64,000 nt of DNA, from contig NZ_FUWZ01000001.1 in the NCBI RefSeq assembly GCF_900167135.1, positions 1,598,336 through 1,662,335 on the forward strand. The letters are read 5' to 3'. The translations under genes were made by a program, and so were the position numbers. Within the stretch, counting starts at the first letter, position 1; each line of letters opens with the position of its first letter. The notes beneath the pieces are model-generated. The model saw only the letters and a list, made by a program, of their open reading frames with translations. It searched no databases and was not told the origin of the DNA. The DNA comes from Chitinophaga eiseniae (GTDB taxonomy: Bacteria; Bacteroidota; Bacteroidia; Chitinophagales; Chitinophagaceae). Positions 43,406-51,387 of this stretch are shown in pieces.

Positions 43406-43678
43406 ATGAAAATCAAGTTATCCGCACTATTGTTGTGTTCCACCCTCTTTCTGGCGAATGTAAATGCCACTGACAAGAAAGCTCCTGCCCGTCCTGCTGC
43501 ATTTAAACCCAAAGTATTTGTTTCCTGCGCAGGAGTTCAACCGTTTTTCTATGGTTTCACGTATTATCCGGGACAGCGCGTGGTTTATGCAAACGGTCTC
43601 TATCAGGCTGCGCAAACGAATCAAGGCGTATGGCCTAACTTTGGCCCCGCCTGGTTCTGGCTCGGTCCTTGCAACTAA
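43406..43678 (+). CDS. Small secreted protein of unknown function
   Basis: A 90-residue protein with a signal peptide (KLSALLLCSTLFLANVNA). The mature part of about 70 residues is basic at first (TDKKAPARPAAFKPK) and then rich in Phe, Tyr, Trp and Gly (FFYGFTYYPGQRVVYANGLY, PNFGPAWFWLGPCN), with two Cys that may form a disulphide. No family recognised. It lies alone after the PUL terminator. Confidence 0.65.
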   Translation: MKIKLSALLLCSTLFLANVNATDKKAPARPAAFKPKVFVSCAGVQPFFYGFTYYPGQRVVYANGLYQAAQTNQGVWPNFGPAWFWLGPCN

Positions 43679-43680
43679 TT

Positions 43681-43955
43681 GTTACCTATGGGGGCAGGCC
43701 GCAGTGCTGGCCCCTTTCTCCTTCTCCCCCGCATTTTCGTTTTCTTGCAATTTATGGACCTGCTGCGAAAAGCCCCGCACCTCCGCATGGTGAATGTACT
43801 TCCGGTCTGGCTTCGCTCACGATGCTCAGTGACCCATCGTGGGGGGTATCCAATCGCTGTACTGGTCCGCTTTGCCACACCCGATGCAGATGGTCCTACC
43901 GGGAAATACTTCAGCAATGACAGGGAAGGGGCGGAGAGCCCCTGGTAGGAACAGA
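43681..43955. other. Structured non-coding stretch with inverted repeats
   Basis: About 275 nt with open frames on both strands but no convincing gene. It holds inverted repeats CACGATG/CATCGTG (43818-43824, 43835-43841), TCCTACC/GGTAGGA (43894-43900, 43944-43950) and GGGGC/GCCCC nested in the latter (43928-43942). It also contains the first copy of a 27-nt direct repeat (43727-43753). Confidence 0.45.
43727..43753 (+). repeat. 27-nt direct repeat, copy 1
   Basis: Matches 44864-44890 with a single mismatch (G versus A). The two copies bracket the ArsR/SRPBCC gene pair, 1137 bp apart. The C-rich bases before both copies are also similar. Confidence 0.7.
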
Positions 43956-44456
43956 TTATTGTAAGGTCGTCAGCAGCTCGTCCAGTTTTCCCAGCGTCAG
44001 CTTTAATCCTTCCTCAAGACCCATCTGGATCACGGTTTCGAGATCGGCCAGTGAAGCGTAGGTGACCACTGTTTCTACCACGGCGTTTTCACCTTTTTCG
44101 TGGAAAGTAACATTCCACTCGGCGCGGGGCAGGTCCGTATTGATCTCGCCGTTATCATGACAGAAGGCGTCCAGGGCGGTGTAGTTGCTGATAGGCTGGA
44201 TCTTCTGATAATCCGTGCGGCCCCAGTATTCTTTGCCCTCCGGATCTACCATGGCGTACGACCAGTAACCACCTTCCCTGAAGTCCATGTGTTTGGTTTT
44301 GGTGGTGAATGGTTTGGGCGCAAACCACTGGTCCAGCAGTTCACTTTTCGTATAGGCGTCCCATACGAGTTGGCGTTTCGCCCGGAACTCGCGCCGGATA
44401 GTCAGCGTGTTCCTTTCCTTGTTTACCAGGAAGTCAAATTGCAGGTGGGTACTCAT
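43956..44456 (-). CDS. SRPBCC (AHSA1/START-like) protein
   Basis: A 166-residue protein with the Bet v1-like helix-grip fold of the AHSA1 family. It starts with the typical strand [20 protein letters not shown] and [18 protein letters not shown]; a [20 protein letters not shown] strand follows and the C-terminal long helix is [16 protein letters not shown]. Members bind hydrophobic ligands or chaperone clients. It overlaps the ArsR gene by 4 nt, the classical ArsR-SRPBCC pair. Confidence 0.92.
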   Translation of the reverse strand: MSTHLQFDFLVNKERNTLTIRREFRAKRQLVWDAYTKSELLDQWFAPKPFTTKTKHMDFREGGYWSYAMVDPEGKEYWGRTDYQKIQPISNYTALDAFCHDNGEINTDLPRAEWNVTFHEKGENAVVETVVTYASLADLETVIQMGLEEGLKLTLGKLDELLTTLQ

Positions 44457-44770
44457 TGTTGCTTATTTAAATTGGATAATAAATTGTCGAGTTGTTGGAA
44501 ACGGTCTTCCCACATTTTGCGGAACTGTTCCAGCCAGACGTCTATCTCCTTCATCTTTTTCAGTTCTAGTTGATAGTAGATTTCCCTGCCCCTGTGTTCC
44601 TGGGTGACCAGCTCACATTCCGCCAGTATCTTCAGGTGTTTGGACACCGCCTGCCGGGTCATGTCAAAATGAGCGGCGATAGCGTTGGGCGTCAGCGCCT
44701 GCAGGGCGATGAGTACCATAATAGCCCGCCTCGTGGGATCTGCTACAGCCTGAAATATATCTCTTCTCAT
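44453..44770 (-). CDS. ArsR-family winged-helix repressor
   Basis: A 105-residue protein. It starts [20 protein letters not shown], typical of ArsR regulators paired with SRPBCC genes; the recognition helix is [19 protein letters not shown] and the wing [10 protein letters not shown]. There are no metal-binding CVC-type cysteines, so it is not a metal sensor of the ArsR/SmtB type. The ATG at 44770 is used because a longer frame would run into the promoter and operator at 44788-44832. Autoregulation is likely. Confidence 0.93.
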   Translation of the reverse strand: MRRDIFQAVADPTRRAIMVLIALQALTPNAIAAHFDMTRQAVSKHLKILAECELVTQEHRGREIYYQLELKKMKEIDVWLEQFRKMWEDRFQQLDNLLSNLNKQQ

Positions 44771-44787
44771 GTCTGTAAGTTTATAGC

Positions 44788-44832
44788 AACCGATTAGTTG
44801 CAAATATATGTGCAACTAATCGGTTTCGCAAA
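44788..44832 (-). promoter_or_regulatory. ArsR promoter with 15-bp inverted repeat operator
   Basis: AACCGATTAGTTGCA (44788-44802) and TGCAACTAATCGGTT (44811-44825) are perfect inverted arms spaced by 8 nt. On the minus strand TTTG (plus 44829-44832), a 20-nt spacer and TATATTTG (plus 44801-44808) form a consensus promoter. The -7 box begins in one arm and fills most of the spacer between the arms. Confidence 0.8.
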
Positions 44833-44863
44833 TTTATTTTTTAATAGACCTGAACGCCTTCCT

Positions 44864-44890
44864 CCCCGCATTTTCGTTTTCTTACAATTT
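44864..44890 (+). repeat. 27-nt direct repeat, copy 2
   Basis: Second copy of the element at 43727-43753, one mismatch. It lies just upstream of the NmrA-like gene. Confidence 0.7.
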
Positions 44891-44948
44891 CAGGCCGTGG
44901 CAGTGAACCATCTTTGTGTCATCAAACAAAAACAAAAAAATACGTTTT

Positions 44949-45818
44949 ATGACACAGGCAAACATACTGATCACCGGCGCTACAGGTAATGTAGGAACGC
45001 AACTGGTAAAAAGACTGGCGGCAGCGCACGTCCCTTTTAAAGTGATCGTACGCAGCAACGATACCAACAAATACCTGGAAAACATTCCGGAAGCGGAAAT
45101 CATCACAGCGGACCTCGGAGACGAGGCCGCCATTGGCAAAGCACTGCGGGGCGTGGAGAAAGCTTTCCTGCTCACCAACTCTTCCGAACAGGCGGAAACC
45201 TTACAGCTCAACTTCGCCGCCGCTGCACAAGCCGCCGGTGTGCAACACATTGTTAAACTGTCGCAGTTTGCGGCAGCGGAACAGTCGCCTGTCCGCTTTT
45301 TACGCTACCATGCACGGGTAGAAAACAGGATCAGGGAGCTGGGCATGACCTACACCTTCCTGCGCCCTAACCTATACATGCAGGGGCTGCTGGGGTTTAA
45401 AGACTACATCAGAAACGACGGACAGTTTTACGCAGCAGTAGGAAACGCTGCCATCAGTGCGGTGGACGTGAGGGATATTGCTGCGGTAGCTGCCTATGCT
45501 TTAACAAAGCCTGGACATGAAAACAAAATCTATGATATCACCGGAGGGGAAGCGATCACCCATTACGAGATGGCAGACATCCTGTCCCGCGTGCTGGGAA
45601 AACCGGTGAAATTTATTGACGTCACACCGGAGCAGATGGAGGGCGCCGTGCGGGCTGCCGGATTCCCGGAGTGGCAGGTAGGCGGACTGATAGAAGACTA
45701 TGCGCACTACGCCAGGGGAGAAGCGACGGTAGTAAGTAACGCAGTGCCGGAAGTGACAGGACAGGCGGCTATTCGTTTTGAACAGTTTGTGCAGGACCAC
45801 AAAACATTGTTCGCATAA
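44949..45818 (+). CDS. NmrA-like / SDR-type NAD(P)-binding reductase
   Basis: A 289-residue atypical SDR. The dinucleotide-binding motif is ILITGATGNVGTQLVKRL at the N-terminus. The central HIVKLSQFAAAEQSPVRFLR and TFLRPNLYMQGLLGF segments match the NmrA/QOR2 group, which reduces quinones or senses NADP. ATG 44949 gives the motif its usual position. A CATCTTTG near -7 box lies at 44909-44916. Ends before a bidirectional terminator. Confidence 0.88.
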   Translation: MTQANILITGATGNVGTQLVKRLAAAHVPFKVIVRSNDTNKYLENIPEAEIITADLGDEAAIGKALRGVEKAFLLTNSSEQAETLQLNFAAAAQAAGVQHIVKLSQFAAAEQSPVRFLRYHARVENRIRELGMTYTFLRPNLYMQGLLGFKDYIRNDGQFYAAVGNAAISAVDVRDIAAVAAYALTKPGHENKIYDITGGEAITHYEMADILSRVLGKPVKFIDVTPEQMEGAVRAAGFPEWQVGGLIEDYAHYARGEATVVSNAVPEVTGQAAIRFEQFVQDHKTLFA

Positions 45819-45843
45819 ACGACAAAGGCAACAGGTCCATAAA

Positions 45844-45880
45844 AATACCCCCAAAAAGCGTCCGGCTTTTTGGGGGTATT
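45844..45880. terminator. Bidirectional terminator
   Basis: AATACCCCCAAAAAGC and GCTTTTTGGGGGTATT form a perfect 16-bp stem with a 5-nt loop, between the converging NmrA-like and DUF2314 genes. Confidence 0.85.
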
Positions 45881-45905
45881 ACCAAACCTGCTGTCTTTGT
45901 TTCTA

Positions 45906-46664
45906 TTATTTTCCTTCCAGCACGGGGATCAAATGTTCCCAGTTCAGTTGTCTGGCGAAGTCCAGCGCCGTTTTTCCACCGGCAGTTTGCCCGGCCCTGT
46001 TGGCGCCGTGTTGCAGTAATACTTCTACCGTGGTGAGGTTGCCGGCGATCGTTTCTTTATGCAGCAGCGTATAGCCGGCTTCGTCTTTTGCATTCAGTTC
46101 ATCCGGGTTCTGTTGCAGGAAATCTACAAAACTCTGTTGCATATTCCGGCTCATGGGATGTTCGACCAGGTTTTCCGGATTTTCTTCCTGTTTGTTTACA
46201 ACGAGGATATTGTTGTAGTCACCGAATTCGAGGCCCCATGCTTCGTCGTGGTCCTGTCTTTCTTCGTCGGTCATGCCGGCGCGCATGGCCTGGATAGTGA
46301 AGCCGCCGTAGGTGCGGTCGTTGATGGCAAACAGCCAGTCGCTGATCTGTGCTACGGGAATGCTGATTTCATCGCCATTGCTCACGTTGGTCAGTTCGTT
46401 GGGATCGTTGATCAGGGTACCGTAAATGGTATCGCCATCAAAATTGATATCGTTGATCCACATGTGTTCAACGGTGGGTTCGCTGTCGCCGGGAAGTTCC
46501 TGGGAGAAGGCTACTTTCACGCAGGCTACGTTCAGGCCCGGGACGATGCGACGATGTTCCCAGGAAAGCTCCCGCCAGAAGTATTTAAAAGTGGCTTGCG
46601 CTTTGGCAAAAGCGTCGATCATTTCGGGGCTGTCTCCTTTCGCGAAGAAAATTTTGTCGGACAT
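45906..46664 (-). CDS. DUF2314 protein with C-terminal ankyrin repeats
   Basis: A 252-residue cytoplasmic protein. The first about 150 residues match DUF2314: FKYFWRELSWEHRRIVPGL, VEHMWINDINFDGDTIYGTL and the ISDWLFAINDRTYGGFTIQA end. The C-terminal part has two ankyrin repeats (NAKDEAGYTLLHKETIAGNL, VEVLLQHGANRAGQTAGGKT). Function is unknown; DUF2314 proteins often occur in variable clusters. Last gene of a minus-strand group with three others. Confidence 0.8.
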   Translation of the reverse strand: MSDKIFFAKGDSPEMIDAFAKAQATFKYFWRELSWEHRRIVPGLNVACVKVAFSQELPGDSEPTVEHMWINDINFDGDTIYGTLINDPNELTNVSNGDEISIPVAQISDWLFAINDRTYGGFTIQAMRAGMTDEERQDHDEAWGLEFGDYNNILVVNKQEENPENLVEHPMSRNMQQSFVDFLQQNPDELNAKDEAGYTLLHKETIAGNLTTVEVLLQHGANRAGQTAGGKTALDFARQLNWEHLIPVLEGK

Positions 46665-46690
46665 GATTACTGTTTTTTCAGGTTAATGTG

Positions 46691-47317
46691 TCAGGCCAGT
46701 TCGGCGCTGTGAATGGATACAAATTCTCCCTGTTCCGTATGGGCGTCGATGGCGAATGCATCAAAGCCGTTACGCTGCAGGTGGGCCAGATCTGTTTTTT
46801 CGCCGGTGATCAGCCGGAGTTCACCGTCTTCATTGAGGAAGGTGTCGAGTTCATCTTCGTAATCGATATTGAAAAAGGCGTGTAAGACAATTTCGAAAAC
46901 GCTGTTGCCGGCTGCGTCCGTATAGATTTGCGTAGCAGGCCGGTTGTTCCGCTGTTCAGGTGACCATTCGTTGCAAAAGTAATTGTCGTGTCCCTGCCGG
47001 GCGCCGTCGAACAACAGGATTTCTTCGCCGGTGTGGATGTCTGCGGCATAGATCAGTTCGGGGGCTTCATCGGTACTGGTGATGAGGCCGTTGAAATTTT
47101 TACCGTAATGTTTCTCGTGCAGTTCGATATGACGCGGTTCTTGCTTCACCTCCCACCTAAAGAGCTCCCCGTAATATTTTATATGGAACAACCGTCCGCC
47201 GGTAGATGATTGCAACTGGGCGCGCCATTCCACGGGGTGGACGTTATGGAAATAATCGGCCTTGTCGTATACCGCAAAAGGGGCATACCAATCCGGCGCC
47301 TGTTTATGTGTGCTCAT
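46691..47317 (-). CDS. Cytoplasmic protein of unknown function
   Basis: A 208-residue acidic protein without signal or TM segments. It has a two-part layout: an aromatic N-terminal domain (WYAPFAVYDKADYFHNVHPV, WRAQLQSSTGGRLFHIKYYG) and an acidic C-terminal part (FFNIDYEDELDTFLNEDGEL). No family recognised. It overlaps the upstream gene (47314-48207) by 4 nt and lies 26 nt before the DUF2314 gene. Confidence 0.75.
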   Translation of the reverse strand: MSTHKQAPDWYAPFAVYDKADYFHNVHPVEWRAQLQSSTGGRLFHIKYYGELFRWEVKQEPRHIELHEKHYGKNFNGLITSTDEAPELIYAADIHTGEEILLFDGARQGHDNYFCNEWSPEQRNNRPATQIYTDAAGNSVFEIVLHAFFNIDYEDELDTFLNEDGELRLITGEKTDLAHLQRNGFDAFAIDAHTEQGEFVSIHSAELA

Positions 47318-48207
47318 CTTACTTCCGTGATTTTTTTATTTTCCCCATCCCATGCGTAACGTTTACTTTTTTTTGCCGTCACTTTCATGATACTCATCCC
47401 GTTTTTATCCACTTTGTCGGTGCCTTCCGCTTCTTCCATGTTCCAGGTGATCATATCCGGCTGACCGTTCTTCTCGTTGGGGAATACGAATTCTTCGCTG
47501 TGATAGTAGGCATCCGCGTCGCCGATATTGGTTTTGGTCAGGAACTGCAGCAGCTGGCCGTCTTTGGTCCACGCGAAATAATAATCATCTGTAGGAACGC
47601 CGCAGGCCGCGCCGGTAAAAGTGAGCACCACAATGTGCTGTACATTGGTGAGGCCCATGCCGCTCATAATTTTTCCATCGCTGAAGTTGGCGGTTTCATC
47701 GTCGCCGATGATCTGCGCTGCTTTGGTGAGCAATACGCCGTTCTGCACTACTTTCAGGCGTACCAGGTATTTGGGGAAGGTATCTCGTTTATTGCCGGAT
47801 ACTGCAATGCTGTCGGCTCTGCGCTCGATACCGTATACGAATTTGAGATCGCCGCGGCGCAACGGGGCGCAGCTGACAAGGCCCTGCCAGATATATCCGC
47901 TCCGGTATTCTCCGTTTTTTTGGTAGCCGATTTTCAGCCACGGGCCATGTAAGCCGCGGATGGTGAGGCTTTTGGTGGTCATACCGGTAATTGTAATGTT
48001 GTCGCCGGCCATCAGGGTGTCTATGGGCGACTGTTTGGTATCGGGAGATACCCTGATGTAGGCGGTGTCGGAAAAAATGTACCGGTCGGTAGAGTCGTTG
48101 CCGCTCAGGTAAATCGACCAGCTGCGCATGTCGGGGAAGTTGGGTTCTTCCTGCGCAAACAGTTGATGGGAGATACAAACGAATAAAAACAATAAAAGCT
48201 TTTTCAT
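47314..48207 (-). CDS. Secreted protein of unknown function with SH3-like region
   Basis: A 297-residue protein with a signal (LLLFLFVCISHQLFAQ). The region YIRVSPDTKQSPIDTLMAGD with ITGMTTKSLTIRGLHGPWLK resembles a bacterial SH3-like domain (weak). The rest is unassigned and ends with a basic tail (AKKSKRYAWDGENKKITEVR). Coupled to the next gene by a 4-nt overlap. Confidence 0.7.
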   Translation of the reverse strand: MKKLLLFLFVCISHQLFAQEEPNFPDMRSWSIYLSGNDSTDRYIFSDTAYIRVSPDTKQSPIDTLMAGDNITITGMTTKSLTIRGLHGPWLKIGYQKNGEYRSGYIWQGLVSCAPLRRGDLKFVYGIERRADSIAVSGNKRDTFPKYLVRLKVVQNGVLLTKAAQIIGDDETANFSDGKIMSGMGLTNVQHIVVLTFTGAACGVPTDDYYFAWTKDGQLLQFLTKTNIGDADAYYHSEEFVFPNEKNGQPDMITWNMEEAEGTDKVDKNGMSIMKVTAKKSKRYAWDGENKKITEVR

Positions 48208-48242
48208 AAATAAACGGATCTTTTTCTATGGGATATGTGTGA

Positions 48243-49136
48243 TTAAGTGTGTGCCAACGTAGGTATCATCAGCTGATGGCTGGCGAAGAGGTTCTCTTTG
48301 CTGTCCAGCACAAACAACGTGAGGTCTTCTGTCTTTAATGGCAGCATGGTGAAACCGGTAACATCGGCCGGTGTGAAGCCAAGGACCACCTGTTGGGTGT
48401 CGTGCTCCATCAGCAAAGACAAAAGGTGGAGTAATGATTGGCTGGTTTCACCGAAAATATCATGACAGGTCATCACCCCCTCTTCGTGTTCTACTACCGC
48501 GATCATATCTGTTTCTTCCAGATAATACACGCATGATTTCATGAACTGTGTGCAATAGAACATCAGCAGGCCGGTGGGGGCGGTCACCGTCAGTGCGGCG
48601 AACGGGTTGGCCTGTGCGTATTTCTGTAGCAGCAATTCCCTGTCGGCGGCGTTGTCCATGTCCAGCCGGCGTACTTTGCTTGTCTGGCGCGTCAGTTGCC
48701 GGGTGTGGAACTGGTATTCGCCGGCCGGTACAAATCCGAATTTCGGATAGAAGCCGAGCACGCTTTTGTTGGCAAACAGCAACATGGTATCATATTTACC
48801 GGCCCATTCTTCGAATATTTTTTCCATCAGCCAGCGGGAAAGGCCCTGATGGCGGTAATCGGGATGTGTCATGACAGTGCCCAGCTGCAGCCAGGTTTTT
48901 TCTTCGTCCCGCCAGCGTACCCGGAGGATATTAACGGTAGCGTTGGCGACAACGGTATCGCCGTCGAGCAGCACATGGGGAACACAGGAATAGTCCCAAT
49001 AGCCAGCCTGGTACCACGGCTCGAAGCTGAGGCGGAATGTATGGACAGAGAGCTGATCAAAACTGAGTCGGATGGGGTTATTGTCTTTGATGCCAGCAAT
49101 ATAGGTATACGTTTTCCCCTTGATGTTGTATTTCAT
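48243..49136 (-). CDS. GNAT-family N-acetyltransferase
   Basis: A 297-residue protein. The acetyl-CoA-binding motif A is clear: LQLGTVMTHPDYRHQGLSRW followed by LMEKIFEEW, and the FYPKFGFVPAGEYQF strand closes the GNAT core (about residues 55-160). A second unassigned half follows (about 165-297). The ATG at 49136 is preferred; earlier codons overlap the terminator of the preceding operon at 49191-49218. The acceptor substrate is unknown. Confidence 0.85.
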   Translation of the reverse strand: MKYNIKGKTYTYIAGIKDNNPIRLSFDQLSVHTFRLSFEPWYQAGYWDYSCVPHVLLDGDTVVANATVNILRVRWRDEEKTWLQLGTVMTHPDYRHQGLSRWLMEKIFEEWAGKYDTMLLFANKSVLGFYPKFGFVPAGEYQFHTRQLTRQTSKVRRLDMDNAADRELLLQKYAQANPFAALTVTAPTGLLMFYCTQFMKSCVYYLEETDMIAVVEHEEGVMTCHDIFGETSQSLLHLLSLLMEHDTQQVVLGFTPADVTGFTMLPLKTEDLTLFVLDSKENLFASHQLMIPTLAHT

Positions 49137-49190
49137 GTCGTTAACGCACAATTTCAGGTCATTGCCGGCGAAGATAGGGAATATAAAGCA

Positions 49191-49218
49191 AACGGGACGG
49201 CCGGTTGGCCATCCCGTT
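49191..49218 (-). terminator. Terminator of the SDR-membrane protein-hydrolase operon
   Basis: AACGGGA-C-GGCC pairs with GGCC-A-TCCCGTT (one mismatch) around GGTT, directly after the hydrolase stop codon on the minus strand. The U-tract is weak. Confidence 0.6.
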
Positions 49219-49219
49219 A

Positions 49220-50101
49220 TTATCCGTGGATATCCATAAAGGCGCTGATTTTTTCCAGCGTGCTGATGGTTGCGGGTGATTGAATGGCTGTCAGCGGCCA
49301 CACATGCGTTTGATCGTCGAAAGTGATCATATCGGCGAAGGGGGCGACGCTGCGGATATGTTCGTAAAAATGCCGGCTATCATCGTATAGTACTTCCCGT
49401 GAGCCGGCGAGGATCAGTACCGGCGGGAAGGTGGTAAAGGTGAGTTGCGCCGGATTGGCGGCGTCGGGCTGGTCCTGTGCATAGTAACCGGCGAATTGCT
49501 TCAGTTCAGCTTTGGTCATGATGGGATCGTCGGCGCTGCGTGTTTCGTATGATTCATTTTCACAGCGCAGGTCCAGCCAGGGGGAGATAAGGACCACGCC
49601 GACGGGTTGTCTGACCGGTGTACCGGACAGTTCATGCAGGGCCGACAACAGGATGCCTCCGCCGGCGCTGTCGCCCAGCAGGAAGATCTTCACGGTGGGG
49701 AATGCGGCGGCGATAAGCCGGTATATTTTTTCCGCATCGTTGCGTCCTGCCGGGAAGGGATGTTCGGGCGCCAGCGCATATTCCACCAGCAGAATTTTCC
49801 GACGCAGCGCGGTAGCAAAACGGGTGGTCATCGCTTTGTGTGACTGCAGGGACCCCAAAGCATAGGAGCCGCCGTGCAGCAGGATGATTAGCTCATTGTC
49901 CATCGCATGGGCGGGTGTAAACCAGTGGCAGGGCACTCCTGCCAGGGTGGTGCTTTGTATCTCTACGGTTTTATCTGCGGGGTAAATGTTTCCCAGCTGG
50001 TCGAATTGTTGTCTGATGTGCTGAATATTCATATCGTTGTGTGTTTGAGCGTAGACCTGCAGCCGGGATACGGCCAGTATGACAGAGAATAGTTTTTTCA
50101 T
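49220..50101 (-). CDS. Alpha/beta-hydrolase, HSL/acetyl-esterase family, secreted
   Basis: A 293-residue esterase with a signal-like N-terminus (KKLFSVILAVSRLQVYAQ). The HSL-family oxyanion motif reads LLHGGSYALGS and the nucleophile elbow is LLGDSAGGGILLSAL. ILAGSREVLYDDSRHF carries the acid and DDQTHVWPL the catalytic His. It is 12 nt downstream of the membrane-protein gene and ends the operon that begins with the SDR gene at 51340. Confidence 0.9.
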   Translation of the reverse strand: MKKLFSVILAVSRLQVYAQTHNDMNIQHIRQQFDQLGNIYPADKTVEIQSTTLAGVPCHWFTPAHAMDNELIILLHGGSYALGSLQSHKAMTTRFATALRRKILLVEYALAPEHPFPAGRNDAEKIYRLIAAAFPTVKIFLLGDSAGGGILLSALHELSGTPVRQPVGVVLISPWLDLRCENESYETRSADDPIMTKAELKQFAGYYAQDQPDAANPAQLTFTTFPPVLILAGSREVLYDDSRHFYEHIRSVAPFADMITFDDQTHVWPLTAIQSPATISTLEKISAFMDIHG

Positions 50102-50113
50102 GATAAACCTCTT

Positions 50114-50575
50114 TTAGTGATAGCGGTTGAACAATGCCCAGATCAGCAGGATGAGCGAGATAAACTGCAACACATTGCGGGAGGTGGTCCATCGTATCCA
50201 TCTGCTGCTTCTGCGCAGCAGTTCCGGTGTACAGGGTGTATCCGGTGTCATTTTGGAAAAGGCTATAATTTCTTTGACGAAGTAGGTCGCCGTGGGGATG
50301 GTCACCAGCAGAAACGAAACCAGCGCCAGCAGCAGGTACGGCCTTACCTGTGGCTGTGACCAGTTGGTGACCAGCGCGGTGATGAAAGAAAGGAGGAACA
50401 GGAGTTGCAGCGGTATCCAGAAGCGCGCCGACTGTTTGGTCTGTGGTGCGATAAGGGAGAAAGAATGAGGCGGATCGGCAAACCAGTGCGGCATGCGGAA
50501 GATACGTTCCCATGAGCCGGCGAGAAAGACGATAGCGGCGGTGAGGGTGGCTGTCCATAGCGAAAGGAGGTGCAT
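50114..50575 (-). CDS. Small integral membrane protein, possibly DUF1772-like
   Basis: A 153-residue protein with four hydrophobic segments (MHLLSLWTATLTAAIVFLAG, WIPLQLLFLLSFITALVTN, YLLLALVSFLLVTIPTATYF, FISLILLIWALFNRY). The layout is like the DUF1772/anthrone-oxygenase-like group, but the match is weak. It lies 18 nt after the SDR gene and 12 nt before the hydrolase, so the three probably act in one pathway. Confidence 0.75.
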   Translation of the reverse strand: MHLLSLWTATLTAAIVFLAGSWERIFRMPHWFADPPHSFSLIAPQTKQSARFWIPLQLLFLLSFITALVTNWSQPQVRPYLLLALVSFLLVTIPTATYFVKEIIAFSKMTPDTPCTPELLRRSSRWIRWTTSRNVLQFISLILLIWALFNRYH

Positions 50576-50593
50576 AATGTTGATTTTAGATAA

Positions 50594-51340
50594 TTATCCG
50601 GCGGTGATGCCGCCATCTACAGCGATGGCAGCGCCGGTGATGTATGTTGACTGTTCGGCGGCGAGGAAGAGGACCATGGGGACGATGTCTTCCACGGTGG
50701 ATATCCTGCCGGTGGGCATGGAGGCGGCTATTTTTTCCACGATGCCTGGTTTGGCCGCGACGTTGTTCAGCCATTGCTCTGTTTGGATGGCGCTGACCAC
50801 GAGCGCATTGACGCGGATGCCGTTGCGGGCCTGTTCCAGCGCCGCTGCTTTGGTGAGTCCGACGACGCCGTGTTTGGCGGCCACATAGGCCGCGATGCCC
50901 TGACCCACTCCTTTGACACCTGCTGTGCTGGCGGTGTTGATGATGCTGCCCCCGGCTTTCATAGCAGGTATTTCATATTTGAGCGCATGGAAGACGCCGG
51001 TGAGGTTGGTCGCGATGGTATCGGTGAACTGCCGGCTGGTCATACGATGGAGCGGACCGGTGTACAGGTTGGCGCCTGCGTTGTTGAAAGCGGCGTCCGG
51101 CGGCCCGTACAGCCGGCACGTTTCCTCCACAAAATGCGCTACCTGTGCTTCGTCGGTGACATCGGCGGCGATGAAGGTAGCTTCGCCGCCCGCGGCGCGG
51201 ATGCTGGCTTCCAGCTGCAGTCCTTCCCGGATGCGACGGCCGCAAAAGGTTACCCGGGCTTTCATGGCGGCAAAGGCCCGGGCGGCGGCAGCGCCTAATC
51301 CGGAGGTGCCGCCGGTGATTAATATCGTTTTTTCCTGCAT
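50594..51340 (-). CDS. Short-chain dehydrogenase/reductase
   Basis: A 248-residue classical SDR. The cofactor motif is TILITGGTSGLGAAAARAFA (TGxxxGxG), the NNAGANL motif follows, the catalytic Ser lies in INTASTAGVKG and the YVAAKHG Tyr-x-x-x-Lys pair is present. The Arg in motif GRRIREG suggests NADP preference. First gene of an operon with the membrane protein and hydrolase. The region before it contains a copy (51361-51378) of the operator found at the winged-helix promoter. Confidence 0.93.
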   Translation of the reverse strand: MQEKTILITGGTSGLGAAAARAFAAMKARVTFCGRRIREGLQLEASIRAAGGEATFIAADVTDEAQVAHFVEETCRLYGPPDAAFNNAGANLYTGPLHRMTSRQFTDTIATNLTGVFHALKYEIPAMKAGGSIINTASTAGVKGVGQGIAAYVAAKHGVVGLTKAAALEQARNGIRVNALVVSAIQTEQWLNNVAAKPGIVEKIAASMPTGRISTVEDIVPMVLFLAAEQSTYITGAAIAVDGGITAG

Positions 51341-51360
51341 GGTTATTTGTATATTAATGT

Positions 51361-51378
51361 AGTTTGTATTGCAAACTA
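51361..51378 (-). promoter_or_regulatory. Candidate operator, copy 1 (upstream of SDR operon)
   Basis: AGTTTGTATTGCAAACTA differs from the site at 52300-52317 at three of 18 positions, all transitions. With the preceding T, the arms TAGTTTG (51360-51366) and CAAACTA (51372-51378) are perfect inverted repeats spaced by 5 nt. It lies 20 nt before the SDR start codon. Confidence 0.65.
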
Positions 51379-51387
51379 AAATTGCTT

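Noticed and set aside
43675..43948. Short open frames on both strands after the small secreted protein
   Set aside because: No start context, no signal or family likeness; the region is dominated by inverted repeats and looks non-coding.
49137..49301. N-terminal extension of the GNAT protein
   Set aside because: It overlaps the hairpin terminator and the end of the preceding hydrolase gene.
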